Source: Anaerolineales bacterium
Lineage (GTDB): Bacteria > Chloroflexota > Anaerolineae > Anaerolineales > UBA11579
Assembly: GCA_026129255.1 (NCBI GenBank)
Contig: JAHCIJ010000003.1
Coordinates: forward strand, 458,788-522,787
Length of the DNA stretch: 64,000 bases
Direction: 5' to 3'
A model generated the notes under the pieces. That model was not told where the DNA came from. It made no database searches and saw only the letters and a list, made by a program, of their open reading frames with translations. Positions 1 to 9,112 of this stretch are shown one piece after another; positions within the stretch are counted from its first letter, which is position 1, and each line of letters starts with the position of its first letter. A program made the position numbers and the translations under genes.

Positions 1-335
1 GCGGCCCCTTCCGCAGCAACAATCGTAAGTTTGTGCCCCCGCCGCGTGCGGAGTTGGGCGAGAGCATGGAAGCGGTGATCCACCACTTCAAGTTGTGGAC
101 CGAAGGCTTCCCCGCTCCCAAGAATTCCATCTATATGCCTGTTGAATCCCCGCGTGGGGAGTTGGGTGTGTATCTTGAAGGCGATGGCGGCCCCAAGCCG
201 TATCGCTGCCACTGGCGCACGCCTTCATTTGTGAACCTGCAGATCCTGCCCAAGATCTCACAGGGCTGCTATGTGGCAGACCTGGTGGCGATCATCGGCA
301 GCATTGACATCGTACTTGGAGATACTGACCGGTGA
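1..335 (+). CDS. nuoD: NADH-quinone oxidoreductase subunit D (3' end only)
   Basis: The gene is cut by the window edge; the open frame is already running at base 3. The ~110 residues seen match the C-terminus of the 49-kDa-type subunit of complex I: a GPFRSNNRKF-like stretch, the PPPRAELGE segment, and the closing DIVLGDTDR. NuoD helps form the quinone-binding cavity in the peripheral arm at the membrane interface. Its TGA stop overlaps the GTG start of nuoE (GTGA), so the two are translationally coupled. Only the 5' part is missing; nothing looks broken. Confidence 0.95.
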   Translation, partial: GPFRSNNRKFVPPPRAELGESMEAVIHHFKLWTEGFPAPKNSIYMPVESPRGELGVYLEGDGGPKPYRCHWRTPSFVNLQILPKISQGCYVADLVAIIGSIDIVLGDTDR

Positions 336-838
336 ACCCGCTGCGCGAACGTTACGGCCAGGAGATCGACGACATCCTGGCGAAGTATCCGCAGGAGCAA
401 AAGCGCTCTGCGGTCATGCCGTTGCTGTATGTGGCTCAGCGTGAGTACGGGTATGTAACCCGCGAGCACTTGGGACAGATCGGCGAGATCCTTGCGATCG
501 CCCCCACGGAAGTTGCTTCCATTGTGGGTTTCTACACCCTGTATCACGATACGCCGGGCGGCAAGTACCGCCTGCAGATATGCAATGACTTGCCGTGTGC
601 CCTGCGTGGCGCCGACAAGTTCCTGGAGGGTGTGTGCGATCACTTGGGCGTCAAGCCCGGTGAGACCAGCGAAGATGGTGTGGTGACCGTAGAAGCGGTG
701 ATGTGCTTGGCGGCGTGCGACAAGGCGCCGATGTTCCAGGTGCAGAGCGCTGAGGGCATCAGCTATCACGAGAACCAGACCGTACAGAGCACCATCGCTC
801 TGGTTGACGGCTGGCGCAAGAAGGAGGAGACGAAATGA
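332..838 (+). CDS. nuoE: NADH-quinone oxidoreductase subunit E
   Basis: This is the 24-kDa-type subunit of the NADH dehydrogenase module of complex I and holds a 2Fe-2S cluster (N1a). The 168-residue length is usual. The four cluster cysteines are visible as C84-x4-C89 and C125-x3-C129 in a thioredoxin-like fold. The GTG start overlaps the nuoD stop, and its own stop overlaps the nuoF ATG. It lies in a complete nuoD-N order, so the enzyme is expected to use NADH rather than be the 11-subunit F420- or ferredoxin-linked form. Confidence 0.95.
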   Translation: MNPLRERYGQEIDDILAKYPQEQKRSAVMPLLYVAQREYGYVTREHLGQIGEILAIAPTEVASIVGFYTLYHDTPGGKYRLQICNDLPCALRGADKFLEGVCDHLGVKPGETSEDGVVTVEAVMCLAACDKAPMFQVQSAEGISYHENQTVQSTIALVDGWRKKEETK

Positions 839-2130
839 ACGACATCCTTCTGCGCCACCGCGAAATTAAAGATATCGGCCAGTTGGCCGTATACCGCCAG
901 CACGAGGGCTTCGAAGGCTTCAAGCGTGCGGTGACCGGCATGCAGCCGGACGAGCTCACCGAGATGGTCAAAGCCTCCGGCCTGCGCGGCCGTGGCGGCG
1001 CTGGCTTCTCCACGGGCATGAAGTGGTCCTTCATTGATAAGAACGCCTGGCCGCACTATGTTGTGGTCAATGCCGACGAATCGGAGCCGGGCACCTTCAA
1101 AGACCGCGAGATCATGGAAAGCAACCCGTTCCAGTTCCTGGAAGGGGTTGCCCTGTGTGCTTATGCCGTAGGCGCGCACACAGCCTATATCTACCTGCGC
1201 GGTGAGTTCTGGCAGTTGGCAGCGCATCTGGATGCGAGCATTGCCGAGATGGAAAAAGAAGGCCTGCTGGGCGATAACCTGTTCGGCAGCGACTACAGCC
1301 TGCGTATCTATACTCATTTGGGCGCCGGCGCTTACATTTGTGGCGAAGAGACGGCGCTGCTCGAATCGCTGGAAGGCAAATTGGGCCAGCCGCGGTTGCG
1401 CCCGCCGTTCCCGCCGAGTTTCGGTTTGTATGGCAAGCCGACCATCGTCAACAACGTCGAGACGCTGGCCAACGTGCCGCTGATCGTGCAGAAGGGCGTG
1501 GACTGGTTCCGCGGCTTTGGCACGGAGAAGAGCCCGGGCACTAAGGTATTCAGCCTGTCTGGCAACGTGGTCAAGCCGGGCAATTATGAGTTGCCGCTAG
1601 GCACTACCTTCCGCGAACTGATCTATACGCACGGCGGCGGCATCACCGATGGCCGCAAGATCAAAGCCATCATGCCGGCCGGTGCGTCTTCCTCCTTGAT
1701 CGTGGCGGATGACAAAGCGCTTGACACGCCCATGGATTACGAAAGTGTGCCCAGTGTTGGTGCTATGCTCGGCTCGGCCTCCATCATTGTGGTGGACGAG
1801 ACGGTGAGCATGGACTGGCTGATCAACAAGACCATGCACTTCTTCCAGCACGAGTCGTGCGGCAAGTGCACGCCGTGCCGTGAGGGCACGTATTGGATGC
1901 GCCACCTGACGGAACGCATCCATCACAATCAGGCTACCTGGGATGATGTCATCCTGTTGCAGGATGTGGCCAGCAACGTAAAGGGCAAATGCCTGTGCGC
2001 GCTGGGCGATTTTTCCACCGAAGCGGTGATCTCAAGCATTACGCGCTTCCGTGGTGACTTTGAAGCCAAAGTGGGCGCGCCGCTGAGCGCCCCGGCCGAG
2101 GCCGAATTGAAAGAGCAAGTGAGCAACTAA
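835..2130 (+). CDS. nuoF: NADH-quinone oxidoreductase subunit F
   Basis: This is the NADH- and FMN-binding 51-kDa-type subunit of complex I, 431 residues. The glycine-rich RGRGGAGFSTG at residues 51-61 is the flavin/NADH site. Near the C-terminus C342, C345 and C348 (CGKCTPC) plus a later cysteine in KGKCLC (about 386-388) form the N3 4Fe-4S site. Its start overlaps the nuoE stop by four bases and nuoG begins two bases after its stop, as expected for one operon. Confidence 0.96.
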   Translation: MNDILLRHREIKDIGQLAVYRQHEGFEGFKRAVTGMQPDELTEMVKASGLRGRGGAGFSTGMKWSFIDKNAWPHYVVVNADESEPGTFKDREIMESNPFQFLEGVALCAYAVGAHTAYIYLRGEFWQLAAHLDASIAEMEKEGLLGDNLFGSDYSLRIYTHLGAGAYICGEETALLESLEGKLGQPRLRPPFPPSFGLYGKPTIVNNVETLANVPLIVQKGVDWFRGFGTEKSPGTKVFSLSGNVVKPGNYELPLGTTFRELIYTHGGGITDGRKIKAIMPAGASSSLIVADDKALDTPMDYESVPSVGAMLGSASIIVVDETVSMDWLINKTMHFFQHESCGKCTPCREGTYWMRHLTERIHHNQATWDDVILLQDVASNVKGKCLCALGDFSTEAVISSITRFRGDFEAKVGAPLSAPAEAELKEQVSN

Positions 2131-2131
2131 G

Positions 2132-4666
2132 ATGGCCGTTGCCGATACCACTCAACAGACATTGGTCACGCTGACCATTGATGAGCAGCAGATCAGCGTG
2201 GCGCCGGGCACCCTGGTGGTGGACGCCGCCAAGCGTGCTGGCATTGATATTCCTGTCTTCTGCTACCACCCCAAGATGGAACCGGTGGGGATGTGCCGTA
2301 TGTGCCTGGTGGAGGTGGGCCGCCCGGTGCTGGACCGCGCCACCGGCCAACCGGTGATGGGCGAAGACGGCCAGCCGCAGTTGCAGTTTGGCCCCAAGCT
2401 GGAGACGGGCTGCACCGTGCCGGTAAGCGAAGGCATGGTGGTGCGCGGCTACACCGAGAAGGTGAAAGAAGCGCGTGATGAGGTGCTGGAGTTCCTGCTG
2501 ACCTCGCATCCGCTGGACTGCCCGATCTGTGACAAGGGCGGTGAGTGCCCGCTGCAAAACCTGACGATGAAGTTTGGCCCCGGCCAGACGCGCTACATCT
2601 ACGATGAGAAGATCCGCCTGGACAAGCATGTGCCGCTGGGCGATCTGATCTTCTTGGATCGTGAGCGCTGCATTCAGTGTGCGCGCTGCACGCGCTTCCA
2701 GACTGAGATCGCTGACGATCCGGTGATCGGCTTCAACGAACGCGGTCGCAAGCTGGAGATCGTCACCTTCTCTGACCCTGGCTTCGACTCGTACTGGTCT
2801 GGCAACACCACCGACATCTGCCCGGTGGGTGCGCTCACCACGGCGGACTTCCGCTTTGGCGCCCGCCCGTGGGAACTGAAATCGGTTGCCTCGATCTGCA
2901 CGCACTGCCCAGTGAACTGCAACACCACGCTCAACACGCGCCGTGAGGCCAAGAGCGGCGGTAAGGCAGTGGTCAAGCGCATCATGCCGCGCCAGAACGA
3001 AATGGTTAATGAGATCTGGCTGTGCGATAAAGGCCGCTTTGTGTACCAATACACTGAAGAAGCAAATCGAATCGGCCAGCCGTTGCTGAGCAAGAACAAC
3101 CAACTGGCCCCGGCCAGTTGGGACGAGGCTTTGGCCGCGGTAGCCGACAAGGTCAAGAAATCCGGCGGCAAGCTCACCACCGTGGTGAGCGGCCGTTTGA
3201 GCAACGAAGATTACTTCAACATCAAGGCCTTCACCGAAGCCGCCAAGGGCCAGATCGCACTGTACAGCCACATGGCTGGCGGTGACCTGGTGAGCCAGGT
3301 GGGCTTGGGTCAGGGCAGCAACCTGGCCGATCTCGGCAAGGGCGATGCCATCCTGGTGGTGGCGAGCGACTTGGAGGAAGAAGCCTCCATGTGGTGGCTG
3401 CGCGTCAAGCAGGCCGCCGAGCGCGGCGCCAAGCTGATCGTCGCCAACCCGCGCCGCACCAAGCTAGAGCGCGAGGCCACGCATGTGGTGCGCTACAGCT
3501 ACGGCGAAGAAGCCGCGGCGGTGCACGCCCTGATCGATAGCATTTCCCCCAAGCGCCCGGAGCAGACTGAAGCCGTCAAGCGCTTGATGACCCAGGATGA
3601 GATCAAGGCTGCCGCCAAGGACATTGCCGAGGCGCAGAACCTGGTGGTCTTCTACGGCAGCGAAGGCACTGACCTGGCTGCCTCCGAATCGCTGGCCTCT
3701 GCCGCCGCCAACCTGCTGATTGCAACCGGCCACGTGGGCAAACCCAACAACGGCTTGGTGGCGGTGTGGGACAAGAGCAACGTGCAAGGCGCCTGGGAAC
3801 TGGGGCTGCGCCCCAGCGGCGATCTGGCTTCACTGATGAAGGATGCCGAAGTGCTGTACCTGGTGGGTGTAGACCCCAGCGGCGATGACCCGCAGTTGGC
3901 CGCCGCCGTGGACGCCGCCAAGTTTGTGGTGGTGCAGGAGCTGGCCGAGACCAAGACCACGCAGGCCGCCGATGTGGTGCTGCCGGCACAGGCCTTCACT
4001 GAGCGCGAAGGTACGCTGACTTCCGGCGAGCGCCGCGTACAGCGCTACTACCCGGCGGTGCCGGCGGTGGGCGAGACGCGCGCGGACTACACCATCGCTG
4101 CCCAACTAGGTGCCCTCATCGGCGCCACGCTGGAAGCTGTGAGCGCGGGCCGCGTGTTTGCTCAACTAGTGGAAACCAACGAAGCCTACAAGGGCTTAAC
4201 GATGCAACGCCTGGCCGAAGTGACTGAGCAATGGCCGATCATTGGCCGTGCGGACGTGTACTACGGTGGTACCACCTATGACAATAAGAGCGGCCTGGGC
4301 GTGCAAGTGTCCAGCGCGGCTGACCGTGGCGAGACCCCGGTGCTTTCGTTTGCGCAGCCGTTGGAGCGCGAGCGTGGTGATGGCCTGCTGGCCGTACCGG
4401 TCACCAAGCTGTATGACCACGGCAACATGATCTCCAAGACGGTGCTGCTGCACAACCGTTTGCAGAAGCCGCAGGTCACCCTCAACCCTGAGGATGCCGA
4501 GCGCCTGGGCCTGGAAGATGGCAAGGCCACCAAGGTTAGCGTCAACGGCGTGCAGGCGGCGGTGACCGCCTACGTGGACAACAGCTTGCCGCGTGGCACG
4601 GTGCTTATTCCGCGCAGCCTGGGCTTGCCGATCAGTGGCCCGTACACGCTGAAGGTGGAGGCCTAA
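2132..4666 (+). CDS. nuoG: NADH-quinone oxidoreductase subunit G
   Basis: This is the 75-kDa-type iron-sulfur subunit, 844 residues. An N-terminal 2Fe-2S domain has C44, C55, C58 and C94. A His-Cys3 cluster follows (H126, C130, C133, C139), then a 4Fe-4S set starting C180-x2-C183-x2-C186 and ending near DICPVG. A second short cysteine group (ICTHCPVNC) opens the molybdopterin-oxidoreductase-like domain, which continues to the C-terminus with a small beta-barrel end. The subunit carries electrons from NuoF toward NuoI. Confidence 0.95.
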   Translation: MAVADTTQQTLVTLTIDEQQISVAPGTLVVDAAKRAGIDIPVFCYHPKMEPVGMCRMCLVEVGRPVLDRATGQPVMGEDGQPQLQFGPKLETGCTVPVSEGMVVRGYTEKVKEARDEVLEFLLTSHPLDCPICDKGGECPLQNLTMKFGPGQTRYIYDEKIRLDKHVPLGDLIFLDRERCIQCARCTRFQTEIADDPVIGFNERGRKLEIVTFSDPGFDSYWSGNTTDICPVGALTTADFRFGARPWELKSVASICTHCPVNCNTTLNTRREAKSGGKAVVKRIMPRQNEMVNEIWLCDKGRFVYQYTEEANRIGQPLLSKNNQLAPASWDEALAAVADKVKKSGGKLTTVVSGRLSNEDYFNIKAFTEAAKGQIALYSHMAGGDLVSQVGLGQGSNLADLGKGDAILVVASDLEEEASMWWLRVKQAAERGAKLIVANPRRTKLEREATHVVRYSYGEEAAAVHALIDSISPKRPEQTEAVKRLMTQDEIKAAAKDIAEAQNLVVFYGSEGTDLAASESLASAAANLLIATGHVGKPNNGLVAVWDKSNVQGAWELGLRPSGDLASLMKDAEVLYLVGVDPSGDDPQLAAAVDAAKFVVVQELAETKTTQAADVVLPAQAFTEREGTLTSGERRVQRYYPAVPAVGETRADYTIAAQLGALIGATLEAVSAGRVFAQLVETNEAYKGLTMQRLAEVTEQWPIIGRADVYYGGTTYDNKSGLGVQVSSAADRGETPVLSFAQPLERERGDGLLAVPVTKLYDHGNMISKTVLLHNRLQKPQVTLNPEDAERLGLEDGKATKVSVNGVQAAVTAYVDNSLPRGTVLIPRSLGLPISGPYTLKVEA

Positions 4667-4667
4667 G

Positions 4668-5678
4668 ATGCTTGTTGATTGGGCTCTCGTACTGGAGTGG
4701 GTGATCAAGAGCATTTTGCTCGTGTTCATCTTGCTGACCGGTTTTGCCTACACCACCTTCTATGAGCGCAAACTGGCCGCGTTGATCCAGTTGCGCATTG
4801 GCCCCAACCGCGCTGGCCCGGGTGGCTGGCTGCAGCCGGCTGCGGATGGGGTGAAACTCATCTTCAAAGAAGAGTTCACCCCGGCTCAGGCGTACAAGTT
4901 TGTGTTCGTGCTGGCCCCGATCATTACCGTGGTGCCAGCGCTGGTTATCATGGCGGTGGTGCCGTGGGGCGATGTGGTTAACATCTTTGGCCGCATGGTG
5001 CCGCTGCACATTGCCGATATCAATGTAGCTGTGCTGTACATCCTCTCGGTGGCCTCGGTGTCCGTGTATGGCATCGTGCTGGCGGGCTGGGCCTCCAACA
5101 ACAAATACTCCATGCTGGGCGGGTTGCGCTCCTCGGCGCAGATGCTGAGCTACGAACTGGCGCTGGGCTTGGCATTCATCGGCCCGATCCTGCTGGCAGG
5201 CTCGATGAGCCTGACGGAGATCATCGATGCCCAGCGCAATATCTGGTACATCGTCTATCAGCCGCTGGGCGCAGTGATCTTCTACATCGCCATGCTGGCT
5301 GAGGTTAACCGTGCGCCCTTTGATATGCCCGAAGCCGAGCAAGAGCTCACCGCGGGCTATCACACCGAATATTCCGGTATGAAGTTCTCGCTGTTCTTCA
5401 TGGGTGAGTACATCAAGATGGCTGCGGTGAGCGGCATCTTTGCTGCCCTGTTCCTGGGTGGCTACCGTGGCCCGTTTGTGGATGAGCTGCCCGCGCTGGG
5501 GCCGCTGTACTTCTTCTTGAAAATTGTGGCAAGCCTGGGCGTGATGATCTGGATCCGTGCCACCATGCCGCGCTTGCGTTATGACCGCCTGATGGCTTTC
5601 GGCTGGAAGGTTTTGCTGCCGCTGGCCTTATTCAATGTGCTCATCACCGCTGTGGTGATTGTGGCGTTGGGACTGTAA
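4668..5678 (+). CDS. nuoH: NADH-quinone oxidoreductase subunit H
   Basis: This is the ND1-type membrane subunit at the junction of the two arms of complex I, forming part of the quinone channel. The 336 residues form about eight hydrophobic helices. Family hallmarks are YERKLAALIQLRIGPNRAGP near residues 27-45 and the acidic loop NRAPFDMPEAEQEL. The gene begins one base after the nuoG stop and abuts nuoI. Confidence 0.95.
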   Translation: MLVDWALVLEWVIKSILLVFILLTGFAYTTFYERKLAALIQLRIGPNRAGPGGWLQPAADGVKLIFKEEFTPAQAYKFVFVLAPIITVVPALVIMAVVPWGDVVNIFGRMVPLHIADINVAVLYILSVASVSVYGIVLAGWASNNKYSMLGGLRSSAQMLSYELALGLAFIGPILLAGSMSLTEIIDAQRNIWYIVYQPLGAVIFYIAMLAEVNRAPFDMPEAEQELTAGYHTEYSGMKFSLFFMGEYIKMAAVSGIFAALFLGGYRGPFVDELPALGPLYFFLKIVASLGVMIWIRATMPRLRYDRLMAFGWKVLLPLALFNVLITAVVIVALGL

Positions 5679-5679
5679 G

Positions 5680-6189
5680 ATGCTGAGAGGAATTTTCGAA
5701 ATTGCCAGGGGCATGTGGCTGACGAGCACGCAGATCTTCAAGCGCCGCCAGACCTACCAGTACCCCGAACAAAAGCGCCCGGTGCGCACCCGTTTCAAAG
5801 GCCGCCACGAGCTGCGCCGTTATGAGAACGGCTTGGAGCGCTGCATTGGCTGCTCGCTGTGCGCGGCAGCCTGCCCGGCAGACGCCATCTTTGTGGAAGC
5901 GTCTGAGAACACGGATGAGAAGCGCTTCTCTCCGGGTGAGCGCTATGCCAGCACCTATGAGATCAATATGCTGCGCTGCATCTTCTGCGGCTACTGCGAA
6001 GATGCCTGCCCCACGCAAGCCATCGTCCTGGGTGACAACTACGAGCTGACCTTCACGGACCGCTCACAGTCCATCTACACGCGTGAGAAGCTGCTGGTGC
6101 CTGTGCCACCCGGCGGCCAGCCGACCCCGCAGCAGGTGGAGCCTGGTACCTTCAACCGCTCCATCCCCGTAATGAAGAACCCGGACTAG
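5680..6189 (+). CDS. nuoI: NADH-quinone oxidoreductase subunit I
   Basis: This is the TYKY-type ferredoxin subunit, which carries clusters N6a and N6b. The two CxxCxxCxxxCP motifs lie at C55-C58-C61-C65 and C100-C103-C106-C110. I start it at the ATG directly after the nuoH stop (169 residues), because an in-frame GTG upstream would sit inside nuoH and add unrelated residues. The C-terminal tail after residue 140 is Pro-rich and poorly conserved in this family. Confidence 0.94.
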   Translation: MLRGIFEIARGMWLTSTQIFKRRQTYQYPEQKRPVRTRFKGRHELRRYENGLERCIGCSLCAAACPADAIFVEASENTDEKRFSPGERYASTYEINMLRCIFCGYCEDACPTQAIVLGDNYELTFTDRSQSIYTREKLLVPVPPGGQPTPQQVEPGTFNRSIPVMKNPD

Positions 6190-6195
6190 TGCACG

Positions 6196-6720
6196 ATGAA
6201 TGGTGAGCTAATCCTCTTCTTTGTATTGGCCGCAGTGGCCATCGGTGCGGCGCTGGGCATGTTGTTCAGCCGCAACGCGGTGTACTCGGCGCTGTTCCTG
6301 ATCCTGAACTTTGCCACCGTGGCGGTGTTCTTCCTGCTGTTGGGTGCGCCGTTCATTGCCATGGCGCAGGTCACGGTATATGCCGGCGCCATCATGGTGC
6401 TGTTCCTGTTCGTGATCATGTTGTTGGGTGCCGAGCAAATTCAGCACCAGGCACGCCGCGGCTGGCAGCGCCCGCTGGCCATGCTGCTGACGCTGGCCTT
6501 GCTGGCGGAAAGCGCTTATTTGATCTTCACGCGCAGTGACCTGCTGACAGTACTGGAGCCGGCCGCCTCGGATTACGGTAACCCGCAGGCCATCGGTATG
6601 CTGCTGTTCACCGAATATCTGCTGCCTTTTGAAGTTACGTCTATTCTGCTGTTGGCTGCCATGGTTGGTGCCATTGTGCTGGTGAAAGAAGATCGAAAGA
6701 AATCAGGCGGTCAGAAATGA
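6196..6720 (+). CDS. nuoJ: NADH-quinone oxidoreductase subunit J
   Basis: This is the ND6-type membrane subunit of complex I, 174 residues with five predicted helices. The family signature is the helix with [17 protein letters not shown], whose pi-bulge is linked to coupling. The end of the gene overlaps the nuoK start by four bases (ATGA), a usual arrangement for these two small antiporter-linked subunits. Confidence 0.93.
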   Translation: MNGELILFFVLAAVAIGAALGMLFSRNAVYSALFLILNFATVAVFFLLLGAPFIAMAQVTVYAGAIMVLFLFVIMLLGAEQIQHQARRGWQRPLAMLLTLALLAESAYLIFTRSDLLTVLEPAASDYGNPQAIGMLLFTEYLLPFEVTSILLLAAMVGAIVLVKEDRKKSGGQK

Positions 6721-7019
6721 TTCCCATCTCGTATTACTTTGCTCTCTCCGCCATTTTGTTTTCGCTGGGCGCACTGGGTGTGCTTATTCGCCGTAACGCC
6801 ATCATCATCTTCATGTCTGTGGAGCTGATGCTGAATGCGGCCAACTTGCTGTTTGTGGCCTTTGCGCGCGCCAATGGGGCCTTGTCTGGCCAGGTGCTGG
6901 TGTTCTTTGTGATCGCGGTGGCGGCGGCTGAAGTGGCTGTGGGCCTGGCGCTGATCGTGATCATCTTCCGTAACCGCCAGAGCATTGATATTGACGAAAT
7001 GAGCAGCCTCAAGGGCTAA
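6717..7019 (+). CDS. nuoK: NADH-quinone oxidoreductase subunit K
   Basis: This is the ND4L-type subunit: 100 residues and three hydrophobic helices. The conserved glutamates of the proton path lie in [12 protein letters not shown] and in [11 protein letters not shown]. It sits between nuoJ and nuoL as usual, sharing four bases with nuoJ and separated by one base from nuoL. Confidence 0.95.
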   Translation: MIPISYYFALSAILFSLGALGVLIRRNAIIIFMSVELMLNAANLLFVAFARANGALSGQVLVFFVIAVAAAEVAVGLALIVIIFRNRQSIDIDEMSSLKG

Positions 7020-7020
7020 T

Positions 7021-9102
7021 ATGGACGCCTTCGCACTCGTTCCCTGGATCGTGTTCTTTCCGCTGATCGGCCTGGTCATTAACCTGGCCGTGGGCCGCCG
7101 CATGGGTGAGCGCTTCAGCTCCATTGTTGGCACGCTGGCCGTGCTCTCCGCGTTTGTGGTGGCGGTGCTGCAGTTCTTGAGCCTGCAATCTCATCCGCAC
7201 GGCGCCATTGTGCACCTGGCGGACTGGATCAACATCGGCAGCCTGCAAATCCCGTGGGCCTTCAACGTGGATACGCTCTCGGTCACCATGATGTTGGTGA
7301 TCTCCGGCGTGGGCACGCTGATTCATATCTATGCCGCCGGTTATATGCACTATGACGTGCGCTACAAAGAAGACCCCGGCAGCTTCACGCGCTTCTTTAT
7401 CTATCTTAATTTGTTCATTGCCGCCATGATGATCCTGGTGAGCGGCAATAGCTACCTGATGCTGTTCGTCGGTTGGGAAGGTGTGGGTTTGTGCTCCTTC
7501 CTGCTGATCGGCTTCTGGTACTCACGCAACCCGGATGGCACGAAGGGTCTGCTCAATTCGCAGGCGGCCAAGAAAGCCTTCGTGGCCAACCGCGTGGGTG
7601 ACTTTGGTTTCCTGCTGGCTATGTTCCTCACCTTTTGGGCATTCGGCTCGCTAAGCTTTGACCAGGTGCTGCCCAATGCCGCCAATGTAGACCCGCGCAT
7701 CATCATGGCCATCACGCTGTGCATGCTGATCGGCGTGACTGGTAAGTCGGCGCAACTGCCGCTGTACGTGTGGTTGCCGGATGCCATGGCCGGCCCCACG
7801 CCGGTGTCTGCACTTATCCATGCCGCCACGATGGTGACGGCCGGTGTGTACCTGGTGGTGCGCTCGGCCCCGCTGTTCGGTGCAGTGCCCGAGGCTGGCA
7901 ACATCGTCGCCATCGTGGGCGGTGTGACCGCTCTGTTCGCCGCCACGATCGCGGTGGCGCAATCTGACATCAAGAAAGTGCTGGCCTATTCCACCATTAG
8001 CCAACTGGGCTTCATGGTGGCGGCGGTGGGCATGGGCGCCTATGTAGCGGGCATGTTCCACCTGGTGACACACGCCTTCTTCAAGGCGCTGCTGTTCCTG
8101 GGTTCCGGCTCGGTCATTTTGGCGCTGGAACGTGCGCACCATCCGCTGGATGGACATCACGACGACCACCATGATGAGCATCACGATGACCATCATGCAC
8201 CCTTTGACCCGCAAGACATGCGCAACATGGGCGGCCTGCGCAAACAGATCCCGGCCACGTACCGCGTCTACCTGATCGGCGCGCTGGCCCTGGCAGGTCT
8301 GCCACCGCTGGCGGGCTTCTTCTCCAAAGACGAAATTCTGACCGATGCGCTGCACGCCAATATGCTGGTGTGGGGTTTGCTGACGGCGGCTGCCTTCCTG
8401 ACCGCCTTCTACATGGGCCGCCAGATCTGGCTGGTCTTCTTCGGCGAGGCACGGACCAAAGCCGCCAAGGAAGCGGTTGAGAGCCCGCGCACGATGTTGA
8501 TCCCGCTGGGGATCCTGGCGGCGCTCTCCATTTTTGGCGGTCTGATCAATGTGCCGGTGCTGCACCCCTTTACCGATTGGCTGGAGCACACTTTGGGGCA
8601 TGACTTTGCGCATGCCACGGTGTTCAACTTTGGCGTGGCGATCTTCTCCACCGTGCTGGCGCTGATCGCGATCTACGTCTCCTGGCGGCTGTACGGCCGC
8701 AAGCCGTTGGCTGCTGGCGAGGTGGACCCGCTGAAGAAACGCTTGGGCTTTGTGTTCACCGGCATGGAAAACAAGTGGTGGGTGGACGAACTGTACGATG
8801 CCGTCATCATCCAGCCGTACCGCCGCCTGGCGGCCTTCCTGGCCGATGTGGTGGATTGGCGCTTCTGGCATGACTGGGTGCATGACAGTGTGATCGCGCG
8901 CGGCTTTGGCGCCTTCGCACGCTTCCTGGCTGAGCCGGTGGATATGGGCGTGATCGATGGGATTTCCAAGGGGCTGGCGGCGTTGGCCAAGGGTTTGGGC
9001 CGCGGTTTCAGTCTGCTGCAAAGTGGCTATGTGCGCAACTACGCCTTGATGGTGTTCTTTGGCGTAGTGCTTATGATCGGATACCTGGTCTTTTCGAGCT
9101 GA
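7021..9102 (+). CDS. nuoL: NADH-quinone oxidoreductase subunit L
   Basis: This is the ND5-type antiporter-like subunit, 693 residues. Many hydrophobic helices are present, with the quinone-oxidoreductase/Mrp core (VGWEGVGLCSFLLIGFWY; GPTPVSALIHAATMVTAGVY) and a C-terminal stretch for the long lateral helix. It is one of three proton-pumping subunits. Residues 373-392 form an unusual loop with ten histidines and several aspartates just before the conserved MRNMGGL segment; the loop is longer and more His-rich than I expect for NuoL. Start ATG follows the nuoK stop by one base. Confidence 0.95.
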   Translation: MDAFALVPWIVFFPLIGLVINLAVGRRMGERFSSIVGTLAVLSAFVVAVLQFLSLQSHPHGAIVHLADWINIGSLQIPWAFNVDTLSVTMMLVISGVGTLIHIYAAGYMHYDVRYKEDPGSFTRFFIYLNLFIAAMMILVSGNSYLMLFVGWEGVGLCSFLLIGFWYSRNPDGTKGLLNSQAAKKAFVANRVGDFGFLLAMFLTFWAFGSLSFDQVLPNAANVDPRIIMAITLCMLIGVTGKSAQLPLYVWLPDAMAGPTPVSALIHAATMVTAGVYLVVRSAPLFGAVPEAGNIVAIVGGVTALFAATIAVAQSDIKKVLAYSTISQLGFMVAAVGMGAYVAGMFHLVTHAFFKALLFLGSGSVILALERAHHPLDGHHDDHHDEHHDDHHAPFDPQDMRNMGGLRKQIPATYRVYLIGALALAGLPPLAGFFSKDEILTDALHANMLVWGLLTAAAFLTAFYMGRQIWLVFFGEARTKAAKEAVESPRTMLIPLGILAALSIFGGLINVPVLHPFTDWLEHTLGHDFAHATVFNFGVAIFSTVLALIAIYVSWRLYGRKPLAAGEVDPLKKRLGFVFTGMENKWWVDELYDAVIIQPYRRLAAFLADVVDWRFWHDWVHDSVIARGFGAFARFLAEPVDMGVIDGISKGLAALAKGLGRGFSLLQSGYVRNYALMVFFGVVLMIGYLVFSS

Positions 9103-9112
9103 GGACGAAATA

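Noticed and set aside
2039..3271. Minus-strand open frame of 410 codons opposite nuoF/nuoG
   Set aside because: Antisense shadow of conserved iron-sulfur subunit genes, with no ribosome site or family signature.
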